From positions 1,767,651 through 1,831,650 of the forward strand of contig CM055072.1 of NCBI GenBank assembly GCA_029204045.2: 64,000 bases of DNA, in the 5' to 3' direction. Below, piece by piece: positions 49,201-60,452 of this stretch. Numbering within the stretch: position 1 is the stretch's first letter; every line of letters starts with the position of its first letter. A model generated the notes under the pieces. It was not told the DNA's origin and ran no database searches. It worked only from the letters and a program-made list of their open reading frames with translations. Source of the stretch: Tillandsia leiboldiana. Its lineage: Eukaryota; Streptophyta; Magnoliopsida; Poales; Bromeliaceae. Position numbers and translations under genes: made by a program.

Positions 49201-49506
49201 AAAAGGCATCAAATTAACCCAAAATTTTCAATTAATTACTACATCTGAGTCGGATGCATACCTTGTTCTTCAATCACCATTGTTATACGGATTACTGTGA
49301 TCTCCTAAACTCTTTATTTTTAGCAAAATAAGAAAAAAAAAAATCATAGAGAAAATTGAAAAATTCCAATAAAATGCATAAAAAATATTAACCTAAAAAC
49401 ATCAAATTGATCCGAGATTTCCAATTAATTATCGAGTTTAGTATCTCACCTTCTTCTCCTCGGAGGAGGGGGGAGTGTCGGGGGCCGATTCCCCGGCGAT
49501 CGACAT
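46201..49506 (-). CDS. BTB/POZ domain protein, At3g05675-like
   Basis: Coding exons: 49506-49450 (19 codons, MSIAGESAPDTPPSSEEKK), 47680-47366 (105 codons), 47181-46201 (326 codons plus stop); all joints phase 0 and GT-AG, 450 residues. The BTB fold starts about residue 28 (KIGDRSTSDVVVRVRT, then FYCHSQVLIENCKYFAERL) and continues through WPTCQILDSRYCVEV to the LGILQVAVHLGC helix across the second joint; YLESVPWEEGEEE and FRFATSSPPPL follow, with an acidic loop EYMLTEDDEDDS and a helical C-terminal half ending RRLDFLEAMNSG. Plant BTB proteins of this kind are thought to act as CUL3 ubiquitin-ligase adaptors; the substrate is unknown. If exon 1 is skipped, translation could start at the internal ATG at 47656. 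Intron 1 (1.77 kb) holds nested TRIM LTRs. Confidence 0.88.
48448..49037 (+). mobile_element. Older TRIM-A LTR in BTB intron 1, interrupted
   Basis: The left piece (48448-48559) starts TGTTGGCTATTTATTTATG; the right piece (48841-49037) continues to the LTR end (taacgtcaatgatccaac). The right piece contains a tandem duplication of about 100 bp (gaactgtgggcgttgtgtct twice). A minus-strand LTR sits between the pieces. Confidence 0.8.
48560..48840 (-). mobile_element. Solo TRIM-A LTR nested in an older LTR
   Basis: 281 bp reading TGTTGGCTATTTATTTATGG to CCCAACA on the - strand, flanked by a perfect 5-bp duplication TCGAG (48555-48559, 48841-48845). Removing it restores the older LTR of the same family. 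Confidence 0.9.
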
Positions 49507-49700
49507 AGGCGAAGCAACACGCGTCGTGGACGAGGGGGACGGAGAAACCCTAATTACGAGTTCGAAACTACCATGCGGGAGAGAGAGGAAGATGAAGAAG
49601 AGTTCCCATTAGGGTTTTGATCGAACTAGGGTTTTGATCGAGAGAGAAGATGGTGAAAATTTTACAAGAGACCCTCAACTATAGTATATTTTTAAAAAAG
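49507..49700 (-). promoter_or_regulatory. 5' leader / promoter-proximal region of the BTB gene
   Basis: GC-richer sequence with three ACCCTAA/AACCCTA words (telo-box-like, at about 49545, 49610 and 49628 on the - strand), a motif common near starts of plant housekeeping genes. The transcription start was not determined. Confidence 0.4.
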
Positions 49701-50268
49701 CCCCTATTCGTTAATTATTAATAGAGTCGGATTCAAAGTTTTACCAAAATAATTTGATCAATCTAAGACCTCGCAATTCAGGTCACTGTTTGTGAGCTAT
49801 CTCGTATTTGTTCGGCTCAACACGAGCTCGAATTTTTAATTTAAAATTTTAACGAATTAAACATAAACTAGAATTGATTTATTCGTTTGTGTTCGGCTCG
49901 ATATAATTCAAATACTATATATATTATAAATTTTTAAGATCAATTCAAATATATATATATAGTAAATTTTAATTATTAAATTAAAATTAAATTTTTTTTA
50001 AATTTTTACCTAGTAGTAACGTATTCCGCTCATTAGTAATCGAGACATACACAAACTAAAATTTTTAACTCGATATTTTAACGAATCAGCTCGTAATCAG
50101 CTCATCGACCGTTCTATATATATCACATTAGTTCTATTAGAATGATCTTTAATTTTTTTTTACTTTTTACTAATCGTAATCGGTAGGATCGTTCCCGTTA
50201 ATAATTAATTTTAAAAATTTGAATCTTTAAAATATATAATTTATTTATTTAAAATGTATAAATATAAT

Positions 50269-50749
50269 TGTGACGTTCCCAATAGTCATACATCGGATGT
50301 GGATGGAATTGTGATTGAATTTATATGAGACATGGACACTAATAATAATAATTGGGCTTAAGTATTTTGGGTTGTGGTTTGGGCCCAACGAATTATTATT
50401 GCTAGTGGGCCGGATCGTTATATTTGGTATCAGAGTCAATAATCAGCCGAAAATGTGTGTGCCGAGTCTCGGCTGAGCCTGATCTAGATGATAGGGCTAG
50501 CGAGACAAGTCTCACATCGCCTGGTGATTTTGGGCTGCTGTGTGTCATCGTCAGGTCTAAACGGGAGGAGTCTGTGACGCTGTGACGCTGACGCCCCCAA
50601 TAGTCTCACATTTGACGCTGTGACGCCCCCAAGAATTGTAATTGAATTTATATGAGACATGGACACTAATAATAATAATTGGGCTTAATCATTTTGGGCT
50701 GTGGTTTGAGCCCAACGAGTTATTATTGTTAGTGGGCCGGATCGTTACA
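50269..50749 (+). mobile_element. Complete TRIM-B element with 5-bp TSD
   Basis: 5' LTR 50269-50422 (TGTGACGTTCCC to CGGATCGTTATA), primer site TGGTATCAGAGTC at 50425-50437 (complementary to initiator-Met tRNA), internal domain of about 150 bp, polypurine tract acgggaggag, 3' LTR 50573-50749 ending GATCGTTACA. Perfect target duplication ATAAT (50264-50268, 50750-50754). No coding frame. The 3' LTR start has small tandem repeats of ctgtgacg/cccccaa words. Confidence 0.93.
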
Positions 50750-51390
50750 ATAATGCTCACAAATTTCGATTGTAATTCACGCCTCTCCATATTTTTTTTT
50801 TCTGAAGTCTCTCTCTCTCCTCTTTCTCTCTGATCCCTTTTTCCTGTTCTTTCTCTTTTCTTGCATTCTCTCTCTTCATTTCTCTCTCTTTTTTTTTTAG
50901 TCTTTTTCTTTTATAAATATTTACTAAATAAAATATTTTAAAGACTAAATTACAGAAAATCCCCCGTAATATCACGCTTTTCTTTAAGAGAAGCTTTTTG
51001 TTTAGGTAAGAAGAGAGTGGGATGCCTATGAGAGAAAATATTAAGTGATTTATTTTGAAATAATTCAATTCAAAATTTTAAAAAGAATTGGATCATTAGA
51101 TTTGTCAACGAGCCGAACATGAGTGTACTGGACGATTTGTGTTCATTCATTCATTAAACAAGCCTTATTAAAATATCGAGCCAAAAAGTCTATCTTTGTT
51201 TATCTTATTTATCTAAGAGCTCTGAACACAAATTAGTTTGCGAAGAACAGTAAACCAAATTATTAGCATTACTACTCAATAAAAAAAAATTAAAATATTA
51301 AAAAACTTTAATTTTAATTTAATAATTAAAATTTACAAAATATTGATCCCTTAGATCTGAGTTGCTCTGAGTCCAAATAATAAAAATTTG

Positions 51391-51392
<2 letters not shown>

Positions 51393-51478
<86 letters not shown>
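51393..51478. repeat. (TA)n microsatellite
   Basis: About 43 TA units forming the left border of Micron-like copy D. Confidence 0.97.
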
Positions 51479-51480
<2 letters not shown>

Positions 51481-51920
51481 GCAATTTTCTATATATTCTT
51501 AAAAATTTTTCTATTTTCAGATTTATCCCTCTTAGAAGGCTAATATTAAAACTACCCTTCTTACCTTCCAACTTTTTTTTAAAATACCCCTGAAGTTAAA
51601 CTCTGTTAGTGTACCGTTTGAAGCTGCCGTTATCGATATGAAATTACCATTTTGCCTTTTCAAATATACCCTTCTATCATAATCAACTTTTCTTATGTAC
51701 CCTTAAAATGTTTTGGTAGATAGGAACAAAATAGGTATATCTGATAGTTTTCAACTCTGATTATTATTTAACTCTAGTTTAACCCTAGTTAACTTAACAA
51801 ACGGAAACGATAGGGGTATTTTTAATAACGGTGGAACGTATGAGGGGTATATTGGAAAAAAAAAATAAGAGGGATAAATCAGATATTTCTTCAGATTTCA
51901 AGGGTACACAGGCAATTATC

Positions 51921-51922
<2 letters not shown>
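51479..51922 (+). mobile_element. Micron-like MITE, copy D, in (TA)n
   Basis: Starts GGGCAATTTTCTATATATTC, ends ACAGGCAATTATCCC; (TA)n on both sides. It lacks the telomere-like core and has a unique 75-bp segment (ttctatcataatcaactttt) instead. Confidence 0.85.

Positions 51923-51993
<71 letters not shown>
51923..51993. repeat. (TA)n microsatellite
   Basis: About 35 TA units forming the right border of Micron-like copy D. Confidence 0.97.
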
Positions 51994-51998
<5 letters not shown>

Positions 51999-52386
51999 TA
52001 AATTTGAGCTGGAAAAAAATATATGAAGACCACCTCAAATATATGATATTCTGAAATCGCTCTCTTCACTTTTTTTTTTTTTTTTACTTTAAACTCTTTC
52101 ATCTTCTAATTTTTTTTGTATAAAATTATTTACTTAATTAAATTAATTTTTAAATTTAATGACTTTATCAACTATGAATCATTAGTTGATTTAATTTTAT
52201 TTATTTAAAAATAGCAAAAAATCGTTAAATTTGATAAAATTACCAATAAATTATATATATATATATAGACTAAAATTACTTAATAAGTTGAGTGGTCCAT
52301 TTCGAAACTCGCTATAGTTGAGGGGGTCTCCATACATTTTCACCCTCCGTGCGCGGTAACCTCACTACTGCCCCCGCCCAACTCGT

Positions 52387-52851
52387 TCACCGCCCCTGAG
52401 CGGTAACCTCACCGCCCTTCTTCGCCTCCGCAGCGCCCCGCTTATAAATAGCCGCGTCCTTGTTGGGCATCGCGTCGACGGGGGTGCCGAGGAACGTGGG
52501 CTCCTTCTCCCCGGCCATGACGATCGCCACCACGCCCCGCTCCTCCGCCCCCCGCGGCTTCGCGGCGGAGGCGGCGCCGCCGCGGTCGCCGTCGCCGTCG
52601 TCGTCCTCGGCGGCTGCGGCGGCGGCGGCGGGGGAGCCGAGGTGGCCGGAGAGCTTCCAGTAGGAGCAGGCGAGGAGGAGGAGGGCGAGGAAGATGACGC
52701 CGAGCATGGCGGCGAGCCCGCTGAAGAGGTAGGGCACCGGAGACGATCCCCACGGCGGAGCCGCCCGGGGCCCCGCCGTGAGTGGCGCCGCCGCCGCGGC
52801 GGCGGAGGGTGGGGATGGCGGGGGGAGGAGATCGCCGATGTAGGGCCTCAT
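52387..52851 (-). CDS. GDU: GLUTAMINE DUMPER-like membrane protein
   Basis: Single exon, 154 residues. GDU proteins are small plant membrane proteins that raise amino-acid export and act with the LOG2 ubiquitin ligase. Seen: N-terminal Pro/Ala-rich stretch; SPVPYLFSGLAAMLGVIFLA leading a single membrane span (about 41-63) ending ACSYWKL, the family hallmark; a low-complexity Ala/Asp/Gly linker (74-105); then VVAIVMAGEKEPTFLGTPV (107-125), the VIMAG region and the following PTF.GTP. This copy has IVMAG where the consensus is VIMAG. The N-terminal MRPYIG and in-frame ATG at 52851 give the start; no longer in-frame start is evident. GC content is far above the surroundings, usual for such monocot exons. 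Which GDU paralogue it is cannot be said. Confidence 0.9.
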   Translation of the reverse strand: MRPYIGDLLPPPSPPSAAAAAAPLTAGPRAAPPWGSSPVPYLFSGLAAMLGVIFLALLLLACSYWKLSGHLGSPAAAAAAAEDDDGDGDRGGAASAAKPRGAEERGVVAIVMAGEKEPTFLGTPVDAMPNKDAAIYKRGAAEAKKGGEVTAQGR

Positions 52852-52924
52852 CGATTGCTCCGATCGGTACGCCGTTCGATCTCGCCTCTTGTTAATTTTG
52901 CGGGTGTTTTGATTGAATGATTAC

Positions 52925-52998
52925 TTGCTAGGGTTTGGAGATGAGAGAGAGAGAGAGAGAGAGGGAGAGGGAAATGAGGTGATTGAGTGGTGGGGTGT

Positions 52999-53050
<52 letters not shown>

Positions 53051-53151
53051 CTTAGGTTTAGAGAGAAATTGTGTGTGTGTGTTATAGAGAGAGAAAGGAG
53101 GGGGCATATGTAGGGAAATGAAGTTGTGAGTGGTGATGTATCTATATATAC

Positions 53152-53208
<57 letters not shown>

Positions 53209-53350
53209 AATGAGGTGATGAGTGGTGGTGTGCTAGAGAGAGAAGAGAGGGTCTTAGTTTAGAGAGAGAGTGTGTATTATAGAGAGAGAAAGGGAGCATA
53301 TATTGGGAAATGAAGTGTACCTTTAAGAGAGAGAGAGGTTTTAGTAAGAG
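52925..53350 (-). promoter_or_regulatory. GA/CT microsatellites upstream of GDU
   Basis: Four or more (GA)n blocks on the + strand (main ones 52946-52960, 52999-53047, 53160-53204) are (CT)n in the GDU sense strand. Two of them lie in a duplicated segment of about 230 bp (gggaaatgaggtgat...gagtggtg). Such tracts are common in plant leaders and GAGA-type promoters. Confidence 0.6.
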
Positions 53351-53399
53351 CACAAGGAGAAGTTTTAGAGAGATGGAGGGAGGAGAGGAGGTGAATGGA

Positions 53400-54769
53400 G
53401 GGGGTATTTATTTATAATGTTAAACAAAAAATTTAAGTATTTATTGGTGCATGATATATCTATCATCCTAATAAAATATTAATATAATATAATTTTTAAT
53501 ATAATTAAAAATTATATATTTTTTAAAATTATTAATTATTTTTTTAATAAAAATTAAAATATTTAAAAATTAAAAAAAGTTATTGCTGAAATAAATAAAT
53601 ATTTTATATCATTATTTATTGGCACACATATTTATTTTATGACCGACACTCATCGGTAATGTCCGGCACGCACCATATCGTATCGTGTCGAAATTTTTTT
53701 GACATAAGTCACGACACTTAAATTTTAGGTTAGGACAATGCTACTGGTGTATCCTAAATAAAATATATGGTAAATATTTTATTTATCTAAAAACTAAATT
53801 TTTTTCACTAATTATTTTAAAATAATTAGTATAATTTATTTTATTTTAAAACTGATAGAATATAAAATATACATCTCATTTAGAGTGTATAAAAATTATT
53901 TCCCTGTTAATTTATGAAAACTACTACTATTTTGGTTTTATGAGTACATGTCTACATGATGAGAGAGTTGAAGAAGCAAAGTGTTTGGGTACTTTAATTA
54001 AAAGGTTTACATAATGGTTCCATTAAGAAGCTTTTAGTAGTTAACTCTCCTTTTCAACTTTATAATTTACATTTTATAGTGGTACAAAAAAAATAAAAAT
54101 AAAATAAAATAAAAAAAAATTAAATTAAATTAAATTAAATTAAGAGCACTTCGTAAGAATTATTCTTTTGTCCACTAATTCTTATTCTGGTAGGATATTT
54201 TGGAGGCAAGGAATTGAATTGAGCTAAAAGATAATTTATCATTTTAGAATAATCAGTAATAAAAATAAAATTATATTTGATTTGTAATACTGCTAATTTA
54301 AGATTTAACTATAATTATATTTGACTAATTTTTTCGAATAACAGAAGAATATAGTAGAAAAAACTAATGGTTGAATTTAATATATAATATAATTTAATTA
54401 AAATAATTTTTTATAATACTAATTTTTGTAAAAAAAATTATAATAAAATATGATTTAATAAATTTAATTTATTATAAATATATATATATATATATATTTC
54501 AAATTCTAGTTAAAAGTAAATTTAATAAAACCAATTTATTATAATAATTTATTCTAATATTTAAGTACAAATAATATGTATTAATATAATAAAATTAATA
54601 ATTTTTAATTTATTATAATATGTAATATATTATGTTTATATAATTTAGTTTAATTTAATTTATAATCTTAATAAAGCTCGAAATAAACATTGTTTTCCAA
54701 AATAATAATAAAATAATAATAAAATTTTATAACAAATATGATATTAGTATAACAGGAAAACATTGTGTC
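53400..54769. other. Gene-free AT-rich stretch
   Basis: Contains a fragment of the CBP60 intron-6 element (53590-53730) and a decayed palindromic MITE (about 53730-53915). The rest is low complexity A/T. Confidence 0.5.
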
Positions 54770-55245
54770 TAGGGGTGTCAACGAGCCGAACACGAGCGAG
54801 TTGGGGTCGGCTCGTGTTCGGCTCGTTTAATAAACGAGCCGAACACGAGCTGACTCGTTTAAATATCGAGCTGAAAAATTCGGCTCGTGTTCGGCTCGTT
54901 TATTAACGAGCCGAACACGAGCTAGCTCGCGAACAACAAATTTGATTTTCATTCCTACTATTAGGTGTAAAATTTAAATAAAATTAAAAAATTAAAATTT
55001 TAATCTAATAATTAAAATTCACCAAAAATTGATGGCCTAAAATCTAAATGGTAAAACTTATATATATATATATATATTCGAGCGGTTATCGAGCCGAACA
55101 CGAACGAGCTGACCCAGCTCGTGTTCGGCTCGTTTATTAAACGAACTGAAAAATTCGGCTCGTTTACTAAACGAGCGATTCGATCTCGAGCTCATTTCGA
55201 GCCGAACACGAACTGACTTGCGAACAGCAAGCTAGATTGCCAAGG
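54770..55245. mobile_element. GGCTCGTGTTCGGCTCG-family foldback element
   Basis: Starts aggggtgtcaacgagccgaa; repeated complementary blocks of cgtgttcggctcg and gagccgaacacgag on both sides of an AT-rich core with (TA)10. Reverse orientation relative to 33873-34405. Confidence 0.8.
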
Positions 55246-55945
55246 TGTCTCTCTTCTAAATTTATGTATAAAATTGAATCACTAAGCATAAATTTTTCAT
55301 GTATGGCATGTGATTTTCATGCATTAATTACATTTGCACTTTGTCAGAGGACATGAGGGAATTTCCTTTTTGGTCTTCTATTTACACTCATGGTCAGGGA
55401 ACCAAAGAATTAAATACTTCATAAATAAAAGGTTTAATTTCAATTTGTTCCCTACCATTTAGCTCAATTTTATTTATCATTCTGTGAATTAAAAAATTAT
55501 ATTTAACTATTATGCAGTTATCAAAAAAAAAATTACTTTACTATTCTAATTAATCATAAATTTTTTAATAGAATTTTAAAATAGTTAAATAAAATTTTTT
55601 GAACTTGAATGATATAAATAAAAATAAGTTAAATCATAGAAAGGCAAATTAAAATTTACCTTAAAAAATATTATCACAAAATACTAAAACAACAAATATT
55701 TCTCTTTGCTTTTGCTTTGTTGAGCTTTTATTGGCAAATGCAAGGTGTGAGCTCATCTAGATGTAGGAGAATGTTTCTTTCATTTATAATATACAAATAT
55801 CTTGCTATAGAGAAAGTGAGGTGCTTTTAAATGACATGATTGTAAAAGATTTCCATTAACACAAAGTAATATTGGCACTAAAGGTGATTAGGATTAGATT
55901 ATCATTTTTAGTAGGATTGGATTATCATTTTTAGTGTGTAAAAAA
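55246..55945. other. Gene-free stretch
   Basis: AT-rich, more unique-looking than its neighbours, without a credible exon or element ends. Confidence 0.4.
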
Positions 55946-55948
55946 TGT

Positions 55949-56870
55949 AGTTACCAACTTTGTTATGTCTTGTCGGAATAGTAGACACTAATGATTAATC
56001 TCGAAAGCTTGAATGCTTAAAAACAAGCGCTTTAGGATAGATCTGTACAAATTCACAAAAAATATGCTTCGGGGTAGACCTACACAAATTTCTCTTATAC
56101 CATTTGTCGGATCGTTGGCTCTAACTATTAATTTTAAATTTACTTAAAGCGTACAGAAATAACACCCATAAGTCTCGATTGTGACTCGGCACAACTAGTC
56201 TCACGGTACTTCGAATATGACTCAGTCCAATCTGATCTCTCACAATTTCAAAAATTTAGTTACCAACTTTGTTATGTCTTGTCGGAATAGTCGACACTAA
56301 TGATTAATCTCGAAAGCTTTAGGATAAATCTATACAAATTCACAAAAAAATATGCTTTAGGGTAGATCTACACAAATTTCTCTTATACCATTTGTCGGAT
56401 CGTTGGCTCTAACTATTAATTTTAAATTTACGTAAAGCGTATAGAAACAACACCCATGAGTCTCGATTGTGACTCGGCACAACCAATCTCACGCCACTTC
56501 GAATATGACTCAGTCTAATCTGATCTCTCACCATTTCAAAAATTTAGTTACCAACTTTGTTATGTCTTGTCGGAATAGTCGACACTAATGATTAATCTCG
56601 AAAGCTTGAACGCTTAAAAATAAGCGCTTTAGGATAGATCTGTACAAATTCACAAAAAATATGCTTCAGGGTAGACCTACACACATTTCTCTTATATCAT
56701 TTGTCGGATCGTTGGTTCTAACTATTAATTTTAAATTTACTTAAAGCGTATAGAAACAACACCCATGAGTCTCGATTGTGACTCGGCACAACCAGTCTCA
56801 CGCCACTTCGAATATGACTCAGTCCAATTTAACCTCTCACCATTTCAAACGTGATTCGGTTTAACCTGAC
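55949..56870 (-). repeat. Tandem triplication of a diverged TRIM-A-like unit
   Basis: The block agttaccaactttgttatgt starts three units near 55950, 56256 and 56548 (periods about 306 and 292 bp). On the - strand each unit has the LTR-end sequence GCCAACGATCCGACA followed by a decayed primer site AATGGTATAAGAG, the same order as in the TRIM-A at 59570. Unit 2 lacks a ~15-bp block present in the others. Confidence 0.85.
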
Positions 56871-56879
56871 CTCCCGCTA

Positions 56880-58294
56880 CAGAGCAAAATACTGGCCACT
56901 TTAAGCCAGCATGTTTCACATGCCTTTAGAGACTAAATATTTTTGTTTTGGTTGTTAATGATAAATTCTGATGAGTAATACTACTTATACACCTATATTA
57001 TAAGTATACACATTTCATCAATGTCTTTAAAAATTTAAGATTAACTTACTTATCTATGGACTTATTTTTTTTAAGAGTAATGCTACTCATACGCTCCAAA
57101 AAAAGTATGTACATTCCAATCATCCAAGAATAGAGTTCGAAATGATCATCGGTAAAATTCATCATATCTCAGAATAAGTTAGATGTAAGGTGTAGAAGAA
57201 GCTTTTTTTTTTTTTTTTTTTAATACTAAAAGTTTTAACATTTTTATTTAAATTGTAGAATTGTAGGGTGCAAAATGCACACCATAATAGAGGTGCAAAG
57301 ATAAGATGTTTCAAGATGATAAGAGAGTGATGTGACTTTTAATTAATTCTCCAATTGATTAGGCAATCACAAAGCACACATGCTCACAATTTGGAGTTTA
57401 TAATTTTTTTTAAAAAAAACATATTTCCTACCATCAGAGTGCATATGGCAAGACACTCTCAATGTGGAACTAAAAGATCTCAGATTTGACCCCCAAAAAA
57501 TTTTGTGAAATGTTTATGCAAAAGTTGTTAAAATAAAATAGTTAGGGGTGTTTAATTGTACATAAAATTATAAAAAATAAATTGGTATAAAAAATTTTTT
57601 TGGTCTTTTGTACTATGATATTTAGTTTGTAAAAAAAAAAATATATACATTTATTTAATTCGGTGAAAATAATTGAATGAAAATTTTTTTTTACACAGGT
57701 TGAGTTTTTATTTTTCGTCGAAAATTAGCGAAAATGGAAAATACTCTATTCTCCTCAATTTCGTAAAAAAGAAAAAAATTAATTATTTTTTTAACGGCTA
57801 AGAAAACATATGAAAAATAAATTTTCAAACTAAAAATTAATCCTATATTAGCGTAGTGATAGAGAACTCTTCTCTTTACAAGTACATCTATTTTTTATTT
57901 TTTATTTTTTTGAAATTGTACATACAAATCCAATAATATATATAAAGGAAAAATACATGTAATTACAAAATTTTTAAAAAGCCAATTTATTAGATATCAA
58001 AGCAATATCCAAGGAATTAGGCTAGAGTACTTTTGAACAGATCATGAGTTTATTTAGGTAACATTTTCGATGATGATGAAAAATCGAAATCGAAATCGAA
58101 GATCTATGGCGCTAAGTTTGATCTAAGTTATTTAAATTTTTTACGTTTCAAATATTATGATTTTAAAATATCATTTGTCTTAGTCATCAAGCGGGTCTCA
58201 AATTTATTTTATTTTAGTCCTTAAAAATTATTAGTTTTGAAAGTAAATATTTTCGGCAGCCCTCAGTCTTCTCGTTAATTATAATAAATTGGAT
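56880..58294. other. Gene-free AT-rich stretch
   Basis: Contains a degenerate palindromic MITE near 57080-57200 and a piece of fam3 near 58020-58180. No exon or RNA gene seen. Confidence 0.45.
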
Positions 58295-58750
58295 TAATTG
58301 CATACAGCTCTCTATAAACATATCGAATAGCACATATATTTTTATAAAATTTAACTTTTCATATTTATTCTTTCAAAAATCGAATATTATTCATATATAT
58401 CCTACCGTCTATCTCTGTTAGAAAATTTTAGTTAACCATAGGTTAAATACTTAAAAATTTAATTAACCATAAATTAAATGCTTAATCTTAATTAGTTAGT
58501 GAGTTAAATTTATTTTTTTATACTTTCAGATATTTTTGTATTATTTTAACAGATGAAAGTTTTGGAGGAATATTTTTGAAAGGGTAAAACTGTCAGTTAA
58601 CATGTAGTCCGTTAAAAAATAAACAATGAACTAACGGTAATAAATCAGAGAAATAAATATGAATAATTTAGAACTTTTGAAGAATAAATATGAAAAGTTG
58701 ATATAATATGCTTTTAGATATGATTACGAAGAGCTATATGTAATTAACCC
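58295..58750. mobile_element. TTAATTGCATAC-family MITE
   Basis: Left ttaattgcatacagctctct pairs with right agagctatatgtaattaacc; inner arms also pair. No coding frame. Confidence 0.75.
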
Positions 58751-59029
58751 TTATAAATTACTAATTCCACACAAACCCTTCTCGCTTTTTTTTTTTCCTT
58801 TCATTTTCATATTAGGATGCTTTTTATGAAATAAAGAACCATACGGTTCTCATTTTGACTTCAAACTAAAGGAAACATTTATGAGTAACAAAAGATAAAA
58901 AAACAATGACCGTAGCTAGTGCAGTTACTTTGAAGTGAAGCTTTGCGAAGAAGACACATGTCCTACTGGTAATCTCACAAACATGATTCAATGCATCATG
59001 CTATTATTATATTATTATTATTATTGTGA

Positions 59030-59066
59030 TGTCTCAATAGTTTTTATTGAAAGGAAACGAAGTTGT

Positions 59067-59158
<92 letters not shown>

Positions 59159-59375
59159 CATTAGCACTAGCAATAATAACTGAGTTTAAGTATTTTGGAC
59201 TGTAATTTGAATTAATAAATTATTCTGTGTGTGACGAGTCTCAACTGAGTCTGAATTTAGATGACAGGACTAACGAGACAAGTCTCATATCGCCGGATGA
59301 TTTTTGGACTTTGTATGTGTTTGGACTGACGAGTACATCAAGCCTAAACGGAAGGAGTCTGTATGGCACCCCACA
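59030..59375 (+). mobile_element. TRIM-B fragment with (TA)n in the LTR
   Basis: LTR start tgtgatgtctcaatag, then (TA)n (59073-59153), then LTR and internal words (actagcaataataactgag; agacaagtctcatatcgcc; ctaaacggaaggagtctgta). The primer site and the LTR 3' end are deleted. Confidence 0.7.
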
Positions 59376-59416
59376 TTAAATTAAAATAGAGTAAATTATT
59401 ATTATTAATAAGTCGT

Positions 59417-59420
<4 letters not shown>

Positions 59421-59485
<65 letters not shown>
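59421..59485. repeat. (TA)n microsatellite
   Basis: About 32 TA units, directly followed by a palindromic MITE. Confidence 0.97.
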
Positions 59486-59486
<1 letters not shown>

Positions 59487-59491
<5 letters not shown>

Positions 59492-60062
59492 TGCTAGGTA
59501 TACACTCCTTTAGGGGTGTACATCTTACACCCCATTCCATCCTAGGGTGGATATTATTTCACTCGTCACTCGAGCTTTTGGGATTAATGGTTAGCGCCAA
59601 CGATCCGACAAGTGGTATCAGAGCCAGTGGCACGGGTTCGATTCCCACACGGTGCAGGTGTTGGGAGGGGGATTGTTGGCTATTTATTTATGGATTAAAT
59701 AGGTCCAACTTCCTGCCTTGTGACAATAGGCCCAGAAGACTAATAAGTTGAGTTGGGTGAGCCTAATAAGTTGAGTGGGGCTGCGGTCCACAATAGACCT
59801 AACGGCAAGAGGCCCAACAATAGACCCAACGTCCAGGTGGGTTGAGTCCGGTCGAGATCCGTGGGCGCTGTGTCTGTACACTTTAAGTGAATTGGTTGCG
59901 TATTTCTAATAGCTCGAGCTTTTGGGATTAATGGTTAGCGCCAACGATCCGACCCCATCCTAGGGTGGATATTATTTCACTCGTCACATCGAGTGACGAG
60001 TGAAATTCACCCATCCCAGAATTAAGTGGAGTGTAAGATATACACCCCTAGTGTATACTTAT
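59487..60062. mobile_element. Palindromic GTACACCCC MITE split by a TRIM-A
   Basis: Left half (59487-59569) and right half (59954-60062) together form the usual palindrome (ggtatacactcctttagggg left; acacccctagtgtatactta right). A 34-bp piece of the left half (catcctagggtggatattat onward) is repeated at the start of the right half. Confidence 0.8.
59570..59953 (+). mobile_element. TRIM-A element with truncated 5' LTR
   Basis: The last 41 bp of a 5' LTR (59570-59610, ending CGATCCGACA), primer site TGGTATCAGAGCCA (59613-59626, initiator-Met tRNA), an internal region of only ~60 bp, polypurine tract GGGAGGGGGA (59663-59672), then a complete 280-bp 3' LTR starting TGTTGGC (59674-59953). It has no coding capacity. 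Confidence 0.92.
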
Positions 60063-60066
60063 ATAT

Positions 60067-60067
60067 A

Positions 60068-60113
<46 letters not shown>
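60067..60113. repeat. (TA)n microsatellite
   Basis: About 22 TA units following the split palindromic MITE. Confidence 0.95.
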
Positions 60114-60115
<2 letters not shown>

Positions 60116-60278
60116 TGTGATACCCAAATTTTGCAAGTAATCTATGGATCAATTTTATACCATGTCACATGCATCTTTGGTGTGGCAAGATCATATTGGA
60201 GATTATAAATCTAAAAGTTTCTTCATTATTATGATATTCACATTTGAAAAGTTCTAAGACCAGTTGTATGTAGATATG

Positions 60279-60452
60279 AGCAATGCTACATGTACACCCC
60301 GAAGGGGTGTACATCATACACCTCCATCATTTTAATGGTGACGATATTTTTTACGGGTCACATCGAGTGACCCATCATCACACCCCCACCCTTAGATGGG
60401 TGGGGTGTATGATGTACACCCCGAAAGGGGTGTACACATAGCATTTTCCATG
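60279..60452. mobile_element. Palindromic GTACACCCC MITE
   Basis: Left gctacatgtacaccccgaag and right gaaaggggtgtacacatagc are complements; same family as 34983 and 39990, in opposite orientation. Confidence 0.85.

Noticed and set aside
52442..52753. Arg/Pro-rich frames overlapping the GDU gene on both strands.
   Set aside because: Frame-shifted or antisense readings of the GC-rich GDU exon; the GDU frame has the membrane span and VMAG motif.
59600..59670. A tRNA gene suggested by ggttcgattcccac in the TRIM.
   Set aside because: It has a B-box-like word but no A box or cloverleaf in the right place; it lies between the primer site and polypurine tract of the retroelement.
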